Assembly (NCBI GenBank): GCA_964036665.1
Contig: OZ038527.1
Coordinates: forward strand, 3,038,001-3,102,000
From: Gordius sp. MW1
Taxonomy: Eukaryota > Nematomorpha > Gordioida > Gordea > Gordiidae
Length of the DNA stretch: 64,000 bases
Direction of reading: 5' to 3'
Part shown: in pieces, positions 56,085 to 64,000 of the stretch
How the letters are laid out: each line of letters opens with the position of its first letter
Numbering within the stretch: position 1 is the first letter of the stretch
The notes under the pieces: model-generated
Databases searched by the model: none
What the model saw: the letters and a program-made list of their open reading frames with translations, nothing else
What the model was told of the DNA's origin: nothing
Program-made: the position numbers and the translations under genes

Positions 56085-56335
56085 CTTTTAATTGCTATGC
56101 AATTTATGGGCTCGCTTTTCGTTTGTTTTGAGTGAGTGAGTGTCATGTCTACCTTATAATTTTTTGGATAATTGCCCTGGACTGATATGAGTTTTAAGTG
56201 GCCTTATGCTTCTGTATAGTGTATATGCCTTTTATTTTTCTTTCGCAAATACACTATGACCGCTGGTTGGCTTTAATTTTTTGACCTCGCCTCAGCCCAA
56301 ATTCCATTATTGGCTCGACTGATTAGCTTTATTCA
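56085..56335 (+). repeat. Interspersed repeat R4, second copy
   Basis: ATTGCTATGCAATTTATGGG through GCCCAAATTCCATTATTGGC, same block order and orientation as 49656-49900. Confidence 0.75.
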
Positions 56336-56371
56336 TAAATTCTGTTTGCAGCTTGTCTAGGTTGTTGCTAT

Positions 56372-57415
56372 TAGAGATCTGCACGCGCAGGCCCGCCCCG
56401 CGGACGGGCGGGCTTAACGGACGGGCTTTGTATCATAAAAATTTTAACGGGTCGGGCCCGGATGGGCTTAACAATTAATGGACGGGCTCGGGCGGGCCTG
56501 AGATTTTTTTAACGGGTTTGAACGTGCCTGTCGTTTTATAAACGGGCTTGAACGGGACAAGATTATTTACGGCAATGGAATTACATAGGTCCTTAAAAGT
56601 CGAACAATTATATGAATATATGATTTTTCTTAAATATATCAATTTTTTGTATATCCTGTAGCATTCTTCCTTTTTCAAGCGCTAAATATGCCTTTAAAAC
56701 ATTTTTATTCTATTTGCTGTAGATTTTCGTTTACATAATTTAAGATTATAGCTTCGTATATTCTTTTATAAGTAAGTTCAATTACTTAGTTACAATGCAC
56801 TCGGATTTTCGTGTTTAATTTTTAGTGCCATATAATTTAATAAATATTTTTGTTCTTATCTAAAAGGTGTATTAACTTGTATAAATTAATCAAATCAATG
56901 TAAACTGCTTATTGAAAGTTGAATATTCTCATGTAATTTTATTAAAGTATTTAAATTTAATGGTAATACTGAATTCTAACTTCAGGTGTATTAACTTAAA
57001 TTAATAAAGTAAAAGTATATTGTTGAATATGGAATATTCTCATGTAATTTTTAAAGTAATTTAATGGTAGTACTATATTGAAAATTTTTAGGTGGATTAA
57101 ATGTAGAAATAATTGATGATTTATTATTTTTACATGATAATTATTGATGTTTTTTATAAATCTGTCAAAAAATAAAATTTAATTTTGATGGGACCGGGAG
57201 CGGAGTTCTTTTAAAAAAATTTGAACGGGCTTGGGCGAGCCTGATGTTTTTCTAAACGGGCACGAACGGGTTTGAAAAATTTACGGACGGGCCTAAAAGA
57301 TTTACGGGCGGGCCTGAAGTGGAGAAAAAAAATTATGGGCGGGGTCGGACCTTGAAGATTTGAAAACGGGTACGGGCGGGCCGACCTTCTAAAAACGGCC
57401 CGTTGCAGATCTCTA
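56372..57415. mobile_element. GC-rich hAT-like non-autonomous element, intact ends
   Basis: TAGAGATCTGCACGCGCAGG to CCCGTTGCAGATCTCTA with a perfect 8-bp duplication GTTGCTAT (56364-56371, 57416-57423). Outer 200 bp on each side are ACGGGCGGGC-type repeats; the middle is AT-rich. 1,044 bp, no credible transposase. Confidence 0.87.
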
Positions 57416-58729
57416 GTTGCTATATATCGGATGTTTGGGAAAATGGCCAATTAATTCTCGCCAAATTAACGATGACCGTTGTTTACTTCTACTTTATCTG
57501 ACCCCGGCCAAAGGCCAATATTATTATTAATTTGGTTAATTGCTATTTTAATTGTATTTTTGCTGCTTTGTAAATTATTGTTTTTTCTTTTTGTTATTAA
57601 CCTAAATTTTGCATTGATAATATTTTGTTCTTATTAATAAGATTAAAAATATAGGCTATTGGGCCGTCTGCTGGCTACTGACCAATGGAAAAATTACCAC
57701 TGGCCAAAGTGTGATTGAAATCGAGTTATTTTCTAGATTATAATTTGCAATTTAACAAAAAAAACTGACTGATATATGATAAAATTAACGAAACCCTTTA
57801 AAAGAGTAAAATTACCTTATCATCTTCTAAAACCCAACTGCACTTGACAACTCAAAATCTGACAAAACTACCTATGATAGTCAAAAATATATGAAATTAA
57901 AAAATCTTAAACAAGAGTAAACAAAGCAACCGAATAATAAAAGTTAGGGGACATTTGATAGGTTTAGACAATAAAATGAACCCTAATGTGTGAATTTTAA
58001 TCTAATTGATTTGTTCATAGTAATTTAAACCTTTGTTAATTAAAAAAAAACAGGGATGCATTTCCCTTGCAATGAGAAAAGCTACTAACCCATAAGGGAA
58101 AACACTTTCAGGAAAAAAGCATTAAAACTGACTTGTTATATGTATAAAGTGTTAAGACACATTCATATATATCATCGTCATTTTATGTAATCAAATAAAA
58201 AAGTAATGATAATAAACACTATAAATCAAATGTAATATTTATACGATATATTAATGAATCTATTTAGAAATAAAAAGGCATCACATACAACTAAATAGCT
58301 AAAATCATTGAAAAAACTCATAGATTGCAATTGTAAAGCAAGTAGCAATTAAGACCACTTAAAAACTATGGTATCAATCTAAATATCTAACATACCAACT
58401 AATGAATAATAAATACACCATTCCAAATGCTGCATAAGATGGATAAACTAATTATGCAAGTTATACCCACATTTATTGGTCAATAATATATATATATACA
58501 AGTGTATAAGGTGTCATATAAAAATTAACTATAATGTCAGTAAAACAAAAATGAACAATTAGGTCAATAATACAAAATAAACATTTTAAGTTGAAAACAA
58601 TAATACATAATTTTAACTTTCCTTAGGGTACAAACTACCTAAAAAAGTTATCAAACTACAGTGTAAGAGCATCGAATATAATCAACAAAATATTAAGACA
58701 ATATCAAGCAGTTTGAATGTTACAACATA

Positions 58730-59765
58730 TTAATTTTCTACAACAACTTTTTCTTTCGGCTCAGCAGTAAGTGCCATATCCTCAGAAAATGAAATATACA
58801 TGTCCTTAAAACGGTCCAAAGAATTTTCTGGGATTATAATCGATGCAGTTGTCATATTGTTACGAACCTATTAAAACATAAAATATTTTTATTAACTTAA
58901 CAAACCTCAGATATTCTTAAATATCTTCCTCTAGGATTCTTTCTAACTTCAAAATAAACATGTTTGTTTCCTATTCTTATATTATCATTCTTGCTTTCAC
59001 TTGAGCGCAAATCTAATTAAAATAAAGCATTAATTTTAAGTGAATCTGAAAATATGATTACCTTCTTCTGTAGCAAATTCATCAATTAAATGAGTCAATT
59101 TATTTCTCAGTTCGATAATGCCTTGGGCAGGAATTATAATAACTGATCTTGTTTGAGATTTGACCATAATTTGACTCACCTTAAAAGTTGCTACAAGTAT
59201 AAAAATTATTGTACTTTCAAGATTCGCCCCCTTGTTGTATCTTTCAAGTCAAGCCAATATTTCCTGTTTCTAGCAGTAATCATTTTATTCTTTAAAATTG
59301 CACCTCTTGTCTGGGCATTGAGCTCAGGGGGTGGGCCTTTATTTAATTTAAGGAATAAAAACAAATTTTTTACCTAAGGTGGCATAATATTCTCCAAACT
59401 CTGACAGTATGTTTTTGAATTCTACTACTTTATCCATGGCAAACACAATTCTTTGTTTTACACGATTTGGAACGACCTGAGCCAATTTCACAAATTTTCC
59501 ATAAGAGTTTTCCTTTACATCCAGATAATATCTTTTGTTTTGAATGACAACAGTTTCAGAAGCCAATTCCTTTTCATTATTTCTATTATAATTATTCTCT
59601 TGCCCACCTTCTAAAAAATAATAAATAGGAAATTTCAAATTATGTACCAGTTTTGACCTCGTTGCTTAATTCTTCCTCATCGTGAACGCCGTTTTCTTCT
59701 ACGCGATTAGGAGCCCATTCTTCACCATTTGCGTCATTGTAATGTTCGTCTCCGTGGTCAGACAT
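58730..59765 (-). CDS. PURA: Pur-alpha-type single-stranded nucleic-acid-binding protein, complete
   Basis: Six exons on the minus strand: 59765-59648, 59610-59374, 59336-59215, 59179-59062, 59012-58906 and 58867-58730; 840 coding bases, 279 residues. Introns are 37, 37, 35, 49 and 38 bp, all GT-AG. Three PUR repeats are visible: repeat I (ELASETVVIQNKRYYLDVKE through VVEFKNILSEF), repeat II (ITARNRKYWLDLKDTTRGRI, then VIIIPAQGIIELRNKL) and repeat III (IRIGNKHVYFEVRKNPRGRY, then SIIIPENSLDRFKDM). The N-terminus is acidic (MSDHGDEHYNDANGEEW). Known Pur-alpha proteins bind purine-rich single-stranded DNA and RNA and act in transcription, replication and mRNA transport; repeats I and II bind nucleic acid and III dimerises. 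Length and repeat order match the family, though the Gly-rich vertebrate N-terminus is missing. A minus-strand AATAAA lies near 58470. Confidence 0.95.
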
Positions 59766-60580
59766 GATATAAATTTGTAAAACTTTCAAAAAGATCCTTA
59801 ATTTGTGCCTTCTATTGTGTATTTTTGGCGTTCTCTTATATCACATACCAAATGTACCCTAAACTTTATTGATATCCGACGTAAATAATTTATTTATGTG
59901 CGCGTGCGCTTGTTTATTGGACAAAATAAACAGAAATTTAAAAATTATTTAATTTTGCTAATTAGATACGCGAAAACTAATATATAGAAAAAATTCACAA
60001 TGCTTAATATATAACAAATATGTATTATTAATACCACAATAAATAACGGATAGTTGTGTACTGCATTATTAAATAAAATTAGTTGCAGAAACAAAAATCA
60101 ATAATTCAAATATATTTATGGTGAAACTCAATATATCTTAATTGAAAATTAAGGATAAAACTTTTGATGTTATGTGCTATGGATAGCTAGTCTCCTCTTG
60201 TAAAATGTGTATACCCGACCGGTATTTTTTTATGTTTTTTGATCAAGGAAAATATCTAAATTTCTCGATGCTGAGTTGATTAATAATTTATTATATTTTA
60301 CTGTCAAGATAAAAAAATAATTTGGACAAATTTCTGTGTGACGATTTATAAGATAGTTCAATAATATTTTTATTTATATATTATACCTCATTATAAATTT
60401 TATATGTATAGTCAAATATATTGTTTCATTTGTATAAGTCCTGCATAATTTTGATGAATTTGAGCATACATAATTTTAAAATATATTTGATTATTAAGAT
60501 TGTTTCTAAAAATCATTGTTAATATTATATATTAATTTTTATCATATAATATATGCGTTTTCCTAATGTTTTGATCACTC

Positions 60581-60690
60581 GTCTCAGTCTCGAAAGCAAA
60601 ATCTCATCTCGCCTTGGGTGCTGTTATAAGAATCTCTGTCTCGCCATGTCTCGAGTTAGAAAAATCAGTTCTCGACATGTCTCGACTCTA
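60581..60690 (+). repeat. TCTCG-rich patch
   Basis: At least seven TCTCG/GTCTCG words in 110 bp, including TCTCGACATGTCTCGACTC. Probably part of an old repeat; nothing else known. Confidence 0.5.
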
Positions 60691-60822
60691 AGATTTTTAC
60701 TAAATAAATTCATGTTTTTTTAAATAACATAAATAAAAGAAAATAATAAAAATTGCCAACCATTTTTTATTCACGATTGTTAAGAACATGTAATTAATAT
60801 CGTTTGTGCACTAATTTTACAC

Positions 60823-61073
60823 GGTGGCCCGTCAACTTGCCGGAAACCATCTTGCCGAATTGTTTGTCCCAATGTTAAAAGTGTCCCCCAACAAAATGTC
60901 CCCCAACAAAAAAGCATACTAATCATTCAATTTCGAATTTTAGGTGTTTTTTATAATAAAATTGATAATTATTATAAAAGGTACTCAATTTAGGGCCTGT
61001 TTATGACAATGGGGATTGTTAATGTCCTAGGGTAAATTCGGCAAGATGGTCTACAGCAAGTTGATAGGGCACC
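60823..61073. mobile_element. MITE with 45-bp inverted ends
   Basis: Left GTGGCCCGTCAACTTGCCGG and right end reversed GTGCCCTATCAACTTGCTGT; both continue with ACCATCTTGCCGAATT. Flanks ATTTTACA / CTTTTAAA are only similar. The interior repeats GTCCCCCAACAAAA. Confidence 0.75.
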
Positions 61074-61391
61074 CTTTTAAATATATTATCCGTTTTTAAA
61101 CTTCAAATCAAATATTTCTGAAGACCTTTTATTATTACACTTGCACACTACGTTACTAAATTGTATAAATTTACCACTTTATAAAAAATTTCTATGATAG
61201 GGACAGATTTCCAACAATTATCATTAAATGTACAGCTAACCTGTCTGCCACTGCAAGCAAAAACTTTCAATTAATAAAAATAGTTTTAAATTTTTTACGC
61301 CCTAAATTGTGGGTTTCTAGCTGAGACCCTTAGTTACCATCGACAAAAATAAGTAATTATTTAAAACATCTGTATAACTATTATCACTTAG

Positions 61392-62257
61392 TTAATCCCA
61401 CCGGAACAAGAATTCGATTACCTGGGCATGAGAATATCATTCGCAACCCCTACTTGCTCTCCCGAAATAAAAACACGCTTGGAATACGCCTTGGACATCC
61501 TCTACCTAACAGCAACCAACAATCTCCTTCCACCTGAAAATGTCCTACTGGAAGCATTGGGAGTTCTCAACTACTTCTTATACAACTTAACGGGGAATAC
61601 GGGGATGTCAAAACTCCTAGCCCCCTTCTACGCCTTTTTAGCGACGATAACAACAGAACCTTCAACCTAGACAGCGCATGCCACATGGTCCACTCAATAA
61701 TACAATCACTCCAAGTCAAAGTCCTCCCACCAGATGACACGATCTAGGTCGACGCATCAGGGGACCACATAGGTATAGCCACTGCAACCAAAGAGTACTC
61801 GATATCCTTCACGAGCGCAGCGGCGGCAATCAACTTTAGATACCCGGAGGACCGCCATATCACTTTGGCCGAAACACTAGCGGCACTAGACGGATACCTG
61901 GTGCCCGAATTCGACGGGAATCCCTTCCCTAGAATTAAAACGGATTCCACCACAGCGTACTACGTACTATTAAAAGGGGGTTCAAATTCACCATTAATTG
62001 AACACCTGATCTCATGTTTCGTTAGAGAGTACGGTATCCAGGCCCTTAAAACGACAGAAAACCAGGCGGATTATGCATCAGAACCTGGCTGCCCCCTAGC
62101 AATACTCAGTCCCATCCATCCTCACCCAAACACCATCGGAGATGGCCAAATACCTGAGACTTTCTCAGAAGACGAATTATTCGATTGGACCACTTGGGCC
62201 AACGACACAGACGACGAAAACATAGATAGCGGGATAGGGACAGAACTAAACCAATGA
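61392..62257 (+). pseudogene. Retroelement fragment: end of reverse transcriptase and RNase H
   Basis: The first frame (61392-61670) has EFDYLGMRIS and a helical LEALGVLNYFLYN, like the thumb and connection region after the RT core. After a frame change, an RNase H follows: VDASG (61749), LAETLAAL, IKTDSTTA and ENQADYASE supply the four acidic positions. A frameshift near 61640 and an in-frame TAG at 61745 break it; no RT catalytic YxDD, protease, integrase or long terminal repeats were found. The class (Ty3-like, DIRS-like or other) is unresolved. Confidence 0.7.
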
Positions 62258-62539
62258 CCCTATCTGCGCGTTCAAACTAGCAGGTATATAAGGAAGTCGC
62301 TCCTAGAGGGCTTGCCTTTTGGAATTTTCCCTGATCTACGCTCCTCCCTTAACTCATTCCCTTCATTATCCCGCTTAACTATCAATTTCGTCGTATACGC
62401 GTTCGCCATACTTACCTATTCTACCTTATTTGCTTTTTACACACATTACGCTTCGCATCGATGTTCATTTTATCGCTCATATGTTTTACAAAAATATATT
62501 GAGGGGCACAGTAGGGCTCGCCCTACCTGATCCCACAGG

Positions 62540-62572
62540 TCTGAATACAGCAGCCTAACTGCTGTACTCAGA
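62540..62572 (+). repeat. Stem-loop, 14-bp stem
   Basis: TCTGAATACAGCAG, loop CCTAA, CTGCTGTACTCAGA: 13 of 14 paired. It lies about 280 bp after the retroelement fragment; a perfect 18-bp palindrome TTTTGCTGCGCAGCAAAA is at 62677-62694. Role unknown. Confidence 0.7.
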
Positions 62573-64000
62573 TTGAATTTATTATGGCCTTTTCAAGTAG
62601 AAAAGGATGCCAGTCACAAAATTCGCCGGGTGCTTAAAAAATCTTATGCTATCTTAGGGCTTGTCTTAATATCGGATTTTGCTGCGCAGCAAAAATCGTT
62701 GTACGGGTTATAACATAGCCGTGTCTAAACTTCGAATTCACAGCAGATTTACATATCAGACGCATAACATAACAGCGATTAATCTCAAGAGTTAAAATAA
62801 ACAAAAAACGGTTTTAACTATCAAAAAACAAAATATTAAAAATTACAACCGAGTTTGCCACATGAAATTGAATCTGATATTTGATAAAGATAAATTCGCG
62901 CCATTTGAATCTGAATCTTAAGACAAGTGCTTAGTCAAACTTATATAAATACTTTGTTTAATTATTGATTTAAAAATATTATTCAGACAGGATGATGTAA
63001 TTGATGCTAAATGAGGTGTTTTAGTAATATATACTACTTTATCTTAACTCATATTTTTATTTTCATATTATATTAATGCTCAGGATAAAAATGTGTAATA
63101 AATATATTAAATAATTATTTACAAACTGTTGTAATTGCTTACTACACGAGTATTTCCTTATCTCACCCTCATCTATCTCCACGATTAATTACGCATAGTA
63201 AGACCAGCTGCGCTGGCAAGGCAATTATGCTTGAAGGACCGTACGGGGCATTTATTCTGTGAACTCACACACACACAAACCCCGTGTAACATCTGTGTAC
63301 TAATTTCGATATAGATTTATTTACGTGCGTGTTAGTCCCTCTTTCCCCATCGTTCTCTACGCGATTTATTTACGTGTAGGAATACATCACATGATACACA
63401 GCGAGTATTCCCATCATTATTTACGCGTAGTAATACAAACGCGTTTCTTTTCCTATTGGGGTTCTTTTGTTCATATTAATCATATGATGTCAATCCGCGC
63501 TTCATATACATCTTTCTCTTTGTTCTTATAATAATTAAGATTCTTTCGGGTTTTATCTTATTCGCCGATTCTTGGGCATCGTATATTTAAATAAAGGATA
63601 AATAAATCCTAATAAAATATAAGGTAAGCAAAAAATGAGTATAAATATTAACCTTTTAAATAATAAATTAATATACTTAATTTACAATGGTGTCAGAAAC
63701 AAAAGGGGAAACATATAATAAAGTTTTCAATAGGAAAAGATAATGTTTTTTGTTTTTCTTTTGGTTGGTGTATTGTTAATCCAGAAATATTAGGAGTAAA
63801 ATATAAAGAATGTAACGATTTGGATTGCTATTTTAACATTCATTTTTGGGTATTAAGAAGGGTGTGGCACTATTTTTAATTTTATATACGATGAGTTTGG
63901 CAGTATTTTGAAATTTTATAAATTAGTGCTTAAGTCCCAATAAAATCGCGCGAAGGTAAACATTTTTAATAATGCATGTTTTATTCCTTCCAATTTTTTC
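62573..64000. other. Right flank without a recognised gene
   Basis: AT-rich. Around 63188, 63319, 63368 and 63419 the motif ATTTACGYGTAG recurs, the last three about 50 bp apart, suggesting a decayed tandem repeat. Nothing else stands out. Confidence 0.45.

Larger units (their letters stand above)
44235..58729. other. 14.5-kb region without a recognised gene
   Basis: AT-rich DNA between the PLK 5' end and the Pur-alpha 3' end. It contains the repeats listed separately, G/C homopolymers near 44840, 45140 and 49390, an ATGT microsatellite near 52497, and a weak family 1 relative at about 46830-47000. Stretches 44.3-47.0, 52.5-54.4 and 57.5-58.7 kb show nothing further. The PLK promoter should be just above 44234, but no motif stands out. 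Confidence 0.5.

Noticed and set aside
62312-62530. 72-codon frame after the retroelement fragment
   Set aside because: No similarity to env or integrase that I can see; too short to call.

Overview
The window is animal (metazoan) nuclear DNA, AT-rich and full of transposon remnants. Four intron-containing protein genes can be recognised from sequence, and no bacterial, organellar or CRISPR feature is present. A Shroom cytoskeletal regulator, a PH-domain oxysterol-binding-protein relative, a Polo-like kinase with a polo-box domain, and a three-repeat Pur-alpha protein together point to an animal. Introns of 33-49 bp sit beside introns of several kb, and long G/C homopolymers are scattered through otherwise AT-rich DNA. 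This fits a fast-evolving animal lineage; a tunicate is one candidate, but the sequence does not settle the taxon.

Layout: 1-18.3 kb, plus strand: exons that form one phase-consistent chain ending in the Shroom ASD2 (Rho-kinase-binding) domain; an internal open exon at 14709-15850 looks like an alternative first exon. 18.3-21.6 kb: intergenic, filled by two related TIR elements standing side by side with 9-bp target duplications. 21.6-24.9 kb, plus strand: ORP10/11-like gene with a PH domain and the conserved middle region, but a stop before any sterol-binding (ORD) domain. 27.0-44.2 kb, minus strand: an 11-exon Polo-like kinase whose introns hold at least twelve MITEs. 44.2-58.7 kb: no convincing gene, mostly AT-rich DNA and repeats. 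58.7-59.8 kb, minus strand: complete six-exon Pur-alpha gene of 279 residues with introns of 35-49 bp. 60.8-62.3 kb: a MITE and a broken reverse transcriptase/RNase H fragment. 62.3-64 kb: AT-rich DNA with small repeats.

The genes do not form a pathway; they are ordinary neighbours (cell shape, lipid sensing, mitosis, nucleic-acid binding). The most striking content is the transposon layer: two hAT-like MITE families with 8-bp target duplications (at least 17 and 7 copies), larger GC-rich hAT-like elements, a pogo-like MITE, a decayed mariner, LINE and retroelement fragments, and what looks like an unclassified TIR family (termini related to GGGTCAAAGTAGCAG) with a shared protein remnant.

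Exon borders were read by hand from splice signals and reading-frame phase, and the exon lengths are consistent with those phases. Family calls rest on remembered motifs, not on searches.
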